Source: CAJWLW01 sp963580095
GTDB lineage: Bacteria; Verrucomicrobiota; Lentisphaeria; JABSQK01; CAJWLW01
Assembly (NCBI GenBank): GCA_963580095.1
Contig: CAUZJQ010000112.1
Span: 1-11,778 of the forward strand
Length of the DNA: 11,778 nucleotides
Reading direction: 5' to 3'
A model generated the notes under the pieces. It had not been told where the DNA came from and ran no database searches. It worked only from the letters and a program-made list of their open reading frames with translations. Shown here in pieces: positions 1 through 5,948 of this stretch. Each line of letters starts with the position of its first letter. The first letter of the stretch is position 1. The translations under genes and the position numbers were made by a program.

Positions 1-41
1 CGCCCGCGCGCTAAGCCCCTCCAAGACCGATAGAATCCCCT

Positions 42-146
42 TCAGTTGTGTTCCTGCAGCGCGTCAATCTCGTCCCACGCCTCCGTCTCCCGCGGGAAGC
101 AGCGCAAACAACCTCCGACCTTCCTCCTGTAGCACGGCCCGGTCAA
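42..146 (-). CDS. Possible 34-residue Cys-containing small protein downstream of apt
   Basis: A short frame opens with TTG at 146-144 and ends with TGA at 44-42. Its start overlaps the apt stop as TTGA, the same 4-nt geometry that joins apt to the gene before it. The product has Cys at residues 5, 13 and 16 (C-x7-C-x2-C), a basic stretch (YRRK, 6-9) and an acidic C-terminal half containing ETEAWDEIDALQEHN, which could form an amphipathic helix. The Cys spacing hints at metal binding, but a fourth ligand is not certain (His33 is the only His). I do not recognise the family. A purine-rich AGGAGG lies inside the frame, so it does not serve the TTG start. The overlap and the protein-like composition favour a real gene; the length and rare start codon argue against it. 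Confidence 0.3.
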   Translation of the reverse strand: MTGPCYRRKVGGCLRCFPRETEAWDEIDALQEHN

Positions 147-670
147 TCGCTCACCTCGATCAAAGAATTCACCGTATAGCCGTCGAGCTGGTCACGACCT
201 TTGAGAAATGACAGCTCAATGACAAACTCCAGCGCGATGATGCGGGCACCTATCTTTTCGACCAGAGCCGCGCCCGCCTTCGCGGTGCCGCCGGTCGCCA
301 GCAGGTCGTCGACAATCAGCACCCGGTCACCGCCGGACACCGCGTCGATATGGATCTCCACAGCCGCCGATCCGTACTCGAGGTCGTACGATACCGAGTA
401 CGTTTTCCACGGCAGCTTGCCTTGCTTGCGCACCAATGAAATCCCACAACCAAGCTTGTATGCCAAGGCCGAGCCGAAAATGAAGCCGCGTGCATCGATC
501 ACGACGATCGAGTCGATCTGCTGATTCTCGTAGCGCCCCCCGATAATGTCGATCACTTCCGCAAACAACGCACCGTCCTGCAGGATCGGTGAAATGTCCT
601 TGAAGATGATCCCCGGCTTCGGAAAGTCAGGAATGTCGCGTATCGCTGCTGTCAATGTCTCAAGACTCAC
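143..670 (-). CDS. apt: Adenine phosphoribosyltransferase
   Basis: Cytoplasmic purine salvage enzyme that converts adenine and PRPP to AMP and pyrophosphate. The 175-residue length is typical of bacterial Apt. The N-terminal hood motif FPKPGIIFKDISP spans residues 16-28, followed by DARGFIFG (59-66), RKQGKLPWKT (81-90) and LEYG (97-100). The PRPP-binding loop VLIVDDLLATGGT lies at 117-129 with its paired Asp and the TGGT phosphate clamp intact. The start is GTG at 670-668. It is supported by a strong GGGGGAGG ribosome site about 7 nt upstream and by a GTGA overlap with the stop of the DUF721 gene, so translation is probably coupled. No internal damage is seen. The function is near certain. 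Confidence 0.97.
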   Translation of the reverse strand: MSLETLTAAIRDIPDFPKPGIIFKDISPILQDGALFAEVIDIIGGRYENQQIDSIVVIDARGFIFGSALAYKLGCGISLVRKQGKLPWKTYSVSYDLEYGSAAVEIHIDAVSGGDRVLIVDDLLATGGTAKAGAALVEKIGARIIALEFVIELSFLKGRDQLDGYTVNSLIEVSD

Positions 671-1149
671 GATTGCCTCCCCCGTTTGTTTCCAGGGCGC
701 ATCGTCGTTCCGCCGACGATCAATTTGACATCCGTGATGCGGCCGGCGCTGAGACGCGTGACCGCGTCGATCATCTGCTGCCGTACCCCGAAACTCTGGA
801 TGTGATAGCGGAATGCGGCGTTGAATACTTCCACATGCAGAACATCACCTTCGATCCGCCGCGGCACCGCCTGCGTCGCGGTCGTTTCATCAACGATACT
901 GTCCCATTGATCGACGATAGTACGCATCAACACTTGCTCATCGCCACCCATTTCAGCCTTGAGCGCGTCGATCAATCCGCCAATCCCACGTGCTGCGGGT
1001 TGTTGCGACTCCACCTCTCGATCAGCAAGCTCCTCACCGTACCAATCCCGCAAAAGCCGTTCGCGCGACCGCGTTTTGGCGGGTCGCGACCGACCGAAAT
1101 TGATCCGGCTGGTGCTGCGATAGTTGCGATTGTCGTCGGAGTCAGGCAT
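667..1149 (-). CDS. DUF721 (DciA-like) protein
   Basis: A 160-residue protein whose C-terminal part (about 57-147) matches the DUF721 pattern. A helical segment leads to a conserved Trp (W82 in DQWDSIVDE), then a basic residue pair and the strand GDVLHVEVFN (101-110), a helix with YHIQSFGVRQQMI (115-127), and a final strand VKLIVGG. DUF721 includes DciA, which in many bacteria helps load the replicative helicase DnaB. The family is partly uncharacterised, so a DNA- or RNA-binding role is the safe reading. The first 55 residues are rich in Arg, Ser and Asp and look disordered. The start is ATG at 1149-1147, with no clear Shine-Dalgarno. It is the first gene of the minus-strand operon with apt and is divergent from yggS. 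Confidence 0.85.
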   Translation of the reverse strand: MPDSDDNRNYRSTSRINFGRSRPAKTRSRERLLRDWYGEELADREVESQQPAARGIGGLIDALKAEMGGDEQVLMRTIVDQWDSIVDETTATQAVPRRIEGDVLHVEVFNAAFRYHIQSFGVRQQMIDAVTRLSAGRITDVKLIVGGTTMRPGNKRGRQS

Positions 1150-1191
1150 ATTGCGTCACGTCACTTAATTCGTGTTAATTCGCGGTCCCCG
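1150..1191. promoter_or_regulatory. Divergent 42-bp gap with two sets of direct repeats
   Basis: This gap separates the starts of the DUF721 gene (minus) and yggS (plus), so it should hold control elements for one or both. GTCAC occurs twice head to tail (1155-1159 and 1160-1164). TTAATTCG occurs twice at 1165-1172 and 1175-1182, a 10-bp period that puts both copies on one face of the helix. The AT-rich repeats could supply -10 elements, but no convincing -35/-10 pair is visible on either strand. Neither gene has a clear Shine-Dalgarno here, which fits leaderless or short-leader transcripts. The operator role is inferred. Confidence 0.3.
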
Positions 1192-1878
1192 ATGAAAGCT
1201 AAGATCACCTCACGACTCGACGATGTCAATCGACGGATTGCAGCGCAGGCAACAGCTGCCGGCCGCGACCCGAAAAACGTGCGCCTGATCGCGGTCAGCA
1301 AAACAATAGACTGCGATCGTATCCGTGAGGCCTACGATGCCGGGCAACGCCGCTTCGGTGAGAACCGAATTCAAGAGTTGGTGGAGAAAGCCGCGGTGCT
1401 GCCGAGCGATATCGAGTGGCACGTTGTCGGCCATGTGCAACGCAACAAAGTGCGTCCCGCCGTGCAGCACAGTTACCTGATTCACTCGGTCGACTCCCTG
1501 CAAATGCTGCAGCGCATCGATAGTATAGCGGGCGAACTGGGCAAGGTGCAGAATATTCTGCTGCAGGCAAACTTCATCGGCGAGGCAACAAAGTCCGGGC
1601 TCTCCGAGACAGCCCTCGAAGAACTCGCCGTGGCAGTGGGTGACTGTCGCAACGTCGCGTTCCTCGGCTTCATGACCATGGCACCGTTCGGAGTGACTAC
1701 GGAAACCCTGGCCGAAGTTTTCGGCGGGCTGCGCGACTTTCGCGACCACCTGGCCGCAACCCACGACCTGCCGTTGAGCGAGTTGTCGATGGGAATGTCC
1801 GACGACTACCAACACGGCATCGCGCACGGCGCAACCCTCGTCCGGATCGGCACCGCTATCTTCGGGAAACGGTTATAG
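1192..1878 (+). CDS. yggS: YggS/PLPBP-family pyridoxal 5'-phosphate homeostasis protein
   Basis: A 228-residue protein with the single TIM-barrel fold of alanine racemase N-terminal type. It binds pyridoxal 5'-phosphate without known catalytic activity and helps keep vitamin B6 and amino/keto acid pools balanced in the cytoplasm. Visible landmarks are the PLP lysine K37 in AVSKT, FGENRIQE (55-62), WHVVGHVQRNK (76-86), IHSVD, the GFMTMAP segment, LSMGMSDD near residues 198-205 and the phosphate-binding VRIGTAIFG at 217-225. The ATG at 1192 is chosen because family homology starts there. The frame stays open further upstream, but that part lies antisense to the DUF721 gene and does not look like protein. 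The stop lies 4 nt from the end of the convergent glycosyltransferase relic. Confidence 0.96.
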   Translation: MKAKITSRLDDVNRRIAAQATAAGRDPKNVRLIAVSKTIDCDRIREAYDAGQRRFGENRIQELVEKAAVLPSDIEWHVVGHVQRNKVRPAVQHSYLIHSVDSLQMLQRIDSIAGELGKVQNILLQANFIGEATKSGLSETALEELAVAVGDCRNVAFLGFMTMAPFGVTTETLAEVFGGLRDFRDHLAATHDLPLSELSMGMSDDYQHGIAHGATLVRIGTAIFGKRL

Positions 1879-1882
1879 GGTT

Positions 1883-2559
1883 TCAATCAATGTCCTGCCG
1901 TGACACACCGAAGCTGTCGATAATCTGCGGTACCAGCGTGTCCCACGAAAAATCGCGCGAGCGTTCGTAACCGCCGCCGGCAATACGTCCGCACAGCTTT
2001 GGATCGTCTAATAGCCGGGCCACTGCCGCCGCCAGACTATCGGGGTTGCCGGGTTCGAAAAAGATGACATTCTCGCCCTTCGTAGCAACCTGCCGGATCG
2101 CCTTCAACGGAGCCGCCACCACAACGGTGCCGCTGGCCCAGTACTCCATGAGCTTAAGAGTGATGATCATGTCGTTCGCTTCAGTCACCGGTCTTGGTAT
2201 CACGCCGACACGGACCTTGCGCAGCTGCCACATGAGCGGTAAAGGTCAAATAATCGTCACGCCGTTCACGTCGAACGGCGCGTTTGACGCTGTCCAACAC
2301 CCGCCTGTCACCGACAACGCGGAGATCAAAGTCGACTCCGTCACGCCGCAGCGCAGACCGAAACTTCGAAGGTGTCGGGATCGAAGTGCCAGGGATGCCT
2401 TCGCACCATGTCACTGTGTGACGGCGCAACGATCGTGACAAAGCGGCCGCGGTCGGCAAGCTCCCGGGAGTTTTTCCATTGCGGATGCGCCCCGGCCCCC
2501 CCCACCAGCGGCGAGACAAAGTCATGACAGACCACGACAGCATCGGCGACGGCGAGGTT
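1883..2559 (-). pseudogene. Decayed GT4-type glycosyltransferase
   Basis: Three pieces of one group-1 (GT4-like) glycosyltransferase lie in order on the minus strand in different frames. The N-terminal piece (about 2559-2341) has HDFVSPLVGGAGAH and RELADRG followed by a VTIVAPS strand, the usual start of this fold. The middle piece (about 2375-2226) has RRDGVDFDLRVVGD, the first strand and nucleotide-loop region of the second domain. The C-terminal piece (to the TGA at 1885-1883) has LMEYWASG, ENVIFFEPGNPDSLAAAV and a final FSW helix. Frame changes fall near 2341-2375 and 2226-2246. The total is about 225 codons against roughly 350-400 in intact relatives, so most of the acceptor domain is also missing. 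Neighbouring genes are intact, so real decay is more likely than sequencing error. The original sugar and acceptor cannot be told. Confidence 0.8.
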
Positions 2560-2576
2560 TCAGATTCCCGTGCTCA

Positions 2577-2645
2577 GGTTTCAGCGAACCGGAGATTGGC
2601 AATAGTTGCTCGATCTCGCTATATGGTTCGCAGAACACTGAAACC
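2577..2645. repeat. Nested imperfect palindrome
   Basis: A 69-bp element with several stacked complementary segments. GGTTTCAG (2577-2584) pairs with CTGAAACC (2638-2645), CGAACC (2585-2590) with GGTTCG (2625-2630), GAGAT (2592-2596) with ATCTC (2613-2617), and GCAA (2599-2602) with TTGC (2606-2609) around a 3-nt loop. A 7-nt bulge (2631-2637) interrupts the right arm. A further copy of AGGTTTCAG lies at 2555-2563. It sits about 20 bp beyond the 3' end of the tRNA-Tyr gene. No T-tract follows on either strand, so it is not a standard terminator. It may be a REP-like element, an RNA hairpin in the tRNA trailer, or a remnant end of something lost. Confidence 0.5.
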
Positions 2646-2664
2646 AGCAAAGAAAATCATGGAG

Positions 2665-2749
2665 TGGTGGTAGGGGGAGGATTCGAACCTCCGAAGGCTA
2701 CGCCAGTAGATTTACAGTCTACCCCCTTTGACCGCTCGGGAACCCTACC
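2665..2749 (-). tRNA. tRNA-Tyr (anticodon GTA)
   Basis: Read on the minus strand, the 85 nt fold as a class II tRNA. The acceptor stem is GGTAGGG (2749-2743) with CCCTACC (2675-2669), the discriminator is A, and the CCA tail is encoded (2667-2665). The anticodon stem GTAGA/TCTAC encloses the loop CTGTAAA, giving anticodon GTA and tyrosine. A long variable arm (GGC-GTA-GCC) is present, as expected for bacterial tRNA-Tyr. The T arm is GGAGG-TTCGAAT-CCTCC. A promoter-like pair lies about 25 bp upstream. No second copy of the tRNA 3' end was seen in the window, so there is no evidence of an integrated element here. Confidence 0.97.
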
Positions 2750-2780
2750 AGGATTTTCATCAGACGAAAAAATCGGGCAA

Positions 2781-2809
2781 GTAATATAGCGCGATACCGG
2801 GCAGGTCAA
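2781..2809 (-). promoter_or_regulatory. Sigma70-type promoter for tRNA-Tyr
   Basis: On the minus strand a TTGACC -35 element (2809-2804) is followed after 17 bp by TATTAC (2786-2781). An overlapping TATATT (2788-2783) would give a 15-bp spacer instead. Transcription would start near 2774, about 25 nt before the mature tRNA 5' end, which suits RNase P processing. The match is good, and no other gene lies in a position to use it. Confidence 0.6.
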
Positions 2810-2835
2810 ATCAAACCAAGGCAAGTCCGCGCTTC

Positions 2836-2875
2836 AGAGCCACTTTAGAGCCACTTTAGAGCCACTTTAGAGCCA
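2836..2875. repeat. 11-bp tandem repeat, 3.6 copies
   Basis: The unit agagccacttt occurs three times without a mismatch (2836-2846, 2847-2857, 2858-2868), followed by a partial copy to 2875. It lies just upstream of the tRNA-Tyr promoter and in no convincing gene. Eleven base pairs is close to one helical turn, so all copies face the same side of the DNA. That would suit a protein-binding array, but slipped-strand replication alone also explains it. Confidence 0.85.
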
Positions 2876-3177
2876 ACGACGGGTCTGCCACCCGATTGCT
2901 CAACATATCCGCTACATACCCAGCCGACGCAAAAAAAATAGCGATTCGCCTTTGGACACCTGATCCTCGGCAAATCGTCACGTCTTGCCCTCGCACTGTA
3001 ACACGCCACAGCTGCTTTACCGGTAAATGGCGTATTTTTCCACCGTGACTGTGCATACTGCATTAAGCCCGATTTACTTGATACACGACCATACTGCGCT
3101 GCTGTCATCCTTGCCCTCGAGAACAATGCTTTAAGCCGGTCCACCCAAACTGTGCCGCAACGGTTCCATCTTGGCTC
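2876..3177. other. Intergenic stretch without recognisable gene
   Basis: Together with its flanks this is part of a roughly 440-bp gap between the tRNA-Tyr promoter and glcE. A minus-strand frame is open across it (3381-2845), but the translation is rich in Cys, Arg and Ser, matches nothing I recognise, and runs into the start of glcE. A short run of eight or more A residues lies near 2932-2939. I see no RNA gene, no terminator and no clear remnant of the missing glcD. The stretch probably holds the upstream control region of glcE and otherwise unexplained sequence. Confidence 0.5.
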
Positions 3178-3206
3178 CTGACCCAATTCATCAATTTGTT
3201 TTATAT
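3178..3206 (+). promoter_or_regulatory. Possible promoter of glcEF
   Basis: CTGACC (3178-3183) and TTATAT (3201-3206) are separated by 17 bp and resemble sigma70 -35 and -10 elements. Transcription would begin near 3213, giving a leader of about 38 nt before the ATG at 3251. No operator for a glycolate regulator could be recognised. Confidence 0.4.
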
Positions 3207-3250
3207 GGCAGGCCTGTAATTTGCGTCCGGTGCACATGGGGCTATCGTAG

Positions 3251-4447
3251 ATGCCTCTGTCACAACGTACGCATCGGTACCTGTTTATGCCGCATTCCCC
3301 AAACACAGTCGAAGAACTGTCCGAATGTCTCGCCGGCTGTAATTCTGCCGGGAGCGCCGTGACACCGGCCAGCGGCGGCACCCACTACTACATCGGCGCA
3401 ACACTGGCCAGAGAAGCCGAGTCGCTTGACCTGAGTCAAATAGCGGGCGGGTGCTTCTATGAGCCTGCCGATATGGTCGCTTCCTTCAGCGCCGGCACGA
3501 AACTGTCCGACCTGCAACTCGCCCTCGGCGCCGAAAATCAGCGGCTCGACATCGATCCGGGCCACGCCGACAGTACGCTCGGGGGCGCACTGGCCATCGA
3601 TCACTTCGGGCCACGCTGCCACGGCTGGGGAACGTTGCGCGATAAAATTCTTGGCCTGACCTATGTCCTGGCGGACGGAAGCATCATCAAAGTCGGCGGG
3701 CGCGTCATGAAAAACGTCGCGGGGTACGATCTGAACAAACTTATGATCGGTTCGCTGGGCACTCTTGCAGTGGTGGCAGAGGTGACCTTTCGTGCCAACC
3801 CGAAAAACGATACCGAGGGTGCCTGGCTGTTTGAGTTCGACGACCTGAACGCTGCTCTGGAGGCAGCATTGAAGGTTCAAGGCAGTCAGCTTGAACCCGT
3901 TGCCGTCGCCGTATTCGATCAACAGGCAGCATCCACCATAGTAGGTAGCGAAATGGAGAAGGGCGCACAGCTATTTGTCGCGGCGGAAGGCGTTCCGGCA
4001 TTTGTCGAGCACCACGCTGCCAGCCTCAGCGAGTTGGTCGGTACTGAGGTGGCGCGCAGTATCGACGGCGCGGCGTTGTCCGCCATCTGGTCGGAGTGGC
4101 ACCACCGTCTGCATTGCCGCGATGAAGCACCGATCGTCGCCCGGTTCGGCACACGCACCAGCAAGTGCGGTCATTTGAAAGACCTTCAGACATCCAACGG
4201 TCTGGTGCTCTATCCAGGCCGCGGCGTTGGCTTCGTCAATCTAAACGACATCGACAGCCTGCAGGAGTTGCGGCAGAAGTGTGAGTTTTTCGGTGGTTAT
4301 GCAGTCGTCCATTGGTCGCGGGACCAGTTCGACGCCGAGACTGTGTGGGGCCGGCCGCGCCCAGATTTCGCCGTGATGCAACGCCTCAAGCAAACTCACG
4401 ACCCGAACTCCATTCTCAATCCCGGACGATTCTATGGCGGCATCTGA
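3251..4447 (+). CDS. glcE: Glycolate oxidase FAD-binding subunit GlcE
   Basis: Subunit of the membrane-associated glycolate oxidase (GlcDEF), which oxidises glycolate to glyoxylate and passes electrons to the quinone pool. The 398-residue product carries a PCMH-type FAD-binding domain over about residues 17-185: TVEELSECL at its start, then DPGHADSTLGGALA (102-115), and VMKNVAGYDLNK with IGSLGTLAVVAEVTF (152-180). The second half is the variable FAD-oxidase C-terminal region and ends with LNPGRFYGG, the normal GlcE ending. It is somewhat longer than the roughly 350 residues of the E. coli protein. The start may be ATG 3251 (weak GGGG about 9 nt upstream) or ATG 3287, which trims 12 poorly conserved residues; neither has a good ribosome site. 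It overlaps glcF by 14 nt. No glcD lies upstream in the window. Confidence 0.92.
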   Translation: MPLSQRTHRYLFMPHSPNTVEELSECLAGCNSAGSAVTPASGGTHYYIGATLAREAESLDLSQIAGGCFYEPADMVASFSAGTKLSDLQLALGAENQRLDIDPGHADSTLGGALAIDHFGPRCHGWGTLRDKILGLTYVLADGSIIKVGGRVMKNVAGYDLNKLMIGSLGTLAVVAEVTFRANPKNDTEGAWLFEFDDLNAALEAALKVQGSQLEPVAVAVFDQQAASTIVGSEMEKGAQLFVAAEGVPAFVEHHAASLSELVGTEVARSIDGAALSAIWSEWHHRLHCRDEAPIVARFGTRTSKCGHLKDLQTSNGLVLYPGRGVGFVNLNDIDSLQELRQKCEFFGGYAVVHWSRDQFDAETVWGRPRPDFAVMQRLKQTHDPNSILNPGRFYGGI

Positions 4448-5744
4448 ACAGCCTTTTCAGTTGAGCGAGGCGGCCGACCGGGCCATGCGCCAGTGCGTGC
4501 ATTGCGGTTTATGCCTGTCGAGCTGCCCGACCTACCGCGAGCTCGGCACAGAAATGGATTCGCCACGCGGCCGCATCTATCTGGTCCGTGCGCTTGCGGA
4601 AAACCGTATCGATCCGGATGAGGACGCCGGCCCCGACCTCAATACGATAAACCACCTCGACCTGTGCCTGGGCTGTCGCGCCTGCGAGACCGCCTGTCCC
4701 AGCGGCGTGGATTACGGTGAGGTTATCGAAGGCGCCCGTGCCGCTGCTTACGAGACACGGTTGAAACGCTGCGGCTTTGCGTCGCGCACGGTGGAAAAAT
4801 TTTTACTGCGGAGAGTGTTGCCAAGCCGGCGCTTGCTCGGAGCCTTTATCTGGCTGCTCAATTTCTACAACAAATCGGGGCTGCGCGAGCTTTGCGACGG
4901 TCTCATCCCCAGCAGTCTCAAGCCGCTGGCGGCAAAAGCACCGGAGCTTATGGGCAAGCCGTTTCATAAGAATTCGGAGGAAATTTACGAAGCGAAAGGC
5001 GAACGCCGCGGACGTGTCTGTTTCTTCAGCGGTTGTGTAATGGACGGCATCATGGGCGACATCCATCGCGACACGATCAAGGTCCTGGTCACCCAGGGCA
5101 TCGAGGTGGTGGTGCCCAAGATGCAGGTGTGTTGCGGCGCTCTGCACATCCATGAAGGCGACCGGGCAACGGCGATTGCGCTGGCGCAGAAGAACCTGCG
5201 GGTGTTGGACCAGGTCGATGGGGAGTTCGATGCTTTCGTCAACAACTCAGCCGGCTGCGGCGCACACATGCAGAAATGGGGACACCTGCTGGCCGACAAC
5301 GAACAGTTTGCAGAGTTCGCAGCGGAGATCAGCAGCAAAACTATGGACGTCACCCGGTACCTGGTAGACAAAGGACTGCTGCCATTTCCTAATCCTTACT
5401 TCGCCGCCGCCGCCTATGATGCGCCCTGCCATCTATACCATGCTCAGAAAGAAACCAAAGCGCCGATGCAACTGCTGGGCGAGATCAAAAAATTCCGATT
5501 GATCGAACTACCCGATTCGGATCAGTGCTGCGGCGCCGCCGGTTCGTATACGCTGACCCAGCCGGAGATGTCCGAGCGCATCTTCATGAGCAAACTCAAA
5601 GCGTTGCAGGAAAGCAAGGCGGACTTGGTAGTCACCGGCAATCCCGGCTGCATTCTGCAGTTCCGTCAGGGACTGGCCCGAGCGGGTCTCGACATTGATG
5701 TCAAACATCCGATGCAGATCGCGGCCGCGGCGGCAGAGGTCTGA
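4434..5744 (+). CDS. glcF: Glycolate oxidase iron-sulfur subunit GlcF
   Basis: Electron-transfer subunit of glycolate oxidase, 436 residues. Two 4Fe-4S ferredoxin-type clusters are visible: C21-x2-C24-x2-C27-x3-C31-P (CVHCGLCLSSCP) and C78-x2-C81-x2-C84-x3-C88-P. Two Cys-rich CCG domains follow, one from about 196 (FFSGCV, later VCCGALHIHEG) and one from about 330 (APCHLYHAQ, later CCGAAGSY). These bind further Fe-S or heme-linked centres in related heterodisulfide reductase-type proteins. The start ATG lies inside the last codons of glcE, a 14-nt overlap that implies coupled translation. All cluster ligands are present, so the protein should work if a GlcD is supplied from elsewhere. LutA/GlpC-type Fe-S proteins are the alternative, but pairing with glcE favours GlcF. 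Confidence 0.95.
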   Translation: MAASEQPFQLSEAADRAMRQCVHCGLCLSSCPTYRELGTEMDSPRGRIYLVRALAENRIDPDEDAGPDLNTINHLDLCLGCRACETACPSGVDYGEVIEGARAAAYETRLKRCGFASRTVEKFLLRRVLPSRRLLGAFIWLLNFYNKSGLRELCDGLIPSSLKPLAAKAPELMGKPFHKNSEEIYEAKGERRGRVCFFSGCVMDGIMGDIHRDTIKVLVTQGIEVVVPKMQVCCGALHIHEGDRATAIALAQKNLRVLDQVDGEFDAFVNNSAGCGAHMQKWGHLLADNEQFAEFAAEISSKTMDVTRYLVDKGLLPFPNPYFAAAAYDAPCHLYHAQKETKAPMQLLGEIKKFRLIELPDSDQCCGAAGSYTLTQPEMSERIFMSKLKALQESKADLVVTGNPGCILQFRQGLARAGLDIDVKHPMQIAAAAAEV

Positions 5745-5784
5745 ACATGTGAAAAATATCACTGACGACGTGGAACGCGGCCAG

Positions 5785-5813
5785 TTGTACGATTCCCGGC
5801 GCATTCGTATATT
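5785..5813 (+). promoter_or_regulatory. Near-consensus sigma70 promoter for the FecR-domain gene
   Basis: TTGTAC (5785-5790) and TATATT (5808-5813) with an exact 17-bp spacer. Transcription should begin near 5820, leaving a leader of about 129 nt before the ATG at 5949. This is the best promoter match I found in the window and suggests the gene is transcribed separately from glcEF. Confidence 0.7.
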
Positions 5814-5826
5814 ACGTTGTTAAACC

Positions 5827-5920
5827 TCCTGCCGATCGGACGCTGTTCGGAAATAGCAGGAAAACCCGAAACTGTGAAAAGCGACCATAGACTCGCCGTT
5901 TAACCTATCAACGTTAAACG
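5827..5920 (+). promoter_or_regulatory. Structured 5' leader of the FecR-domain gene
   Basis: Two inverted repeats fall in the predicted untranslated leader. TCCTGC (5827-5832) can pair with GCAGGA (5856-5861), with an inner CCGA/TCGG pair (5832-5835 and 5847-5850) as a competing fold. CGTTTAA (5897-5903) pairs perfectly with TTAAACG (5914-5920) around a 10-nt loop and ends 16 nt before the ribosome site. No known riboswitch is recognised. The second repeat could instead be a protein operator. Any regulatory role is inferred. Confidence 0.3.
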
Positions 5921-5948
5921 TGTCCAAACTCTCACCGGAGATAATCGC

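Noticed and set aside
655..1191. An upstream extension of the yggS frame by 179 codons.
   Set aside because: It is antisense to the DUF721 gene, its translation is not protein-like, and YggS homology begins at the ATG at 1192.
2555..2875. An integrated element at tRNA-Tyr, suggested by the pseudogene, palindrome and tandem repeat.
   Set aside because: No integrase, no transposase and no duplicated tRNA 3' end is visible in the window.
2845..3381. A 178-codon minus-strand frame in the gap before glcE.
   Set aside because: No recognisable motif, odd composition rich in Cys, Arg and Ser, ends inside the 11-bp tandem repeat and overlaps the glcE start. A very decayed gene cannot be excluded.
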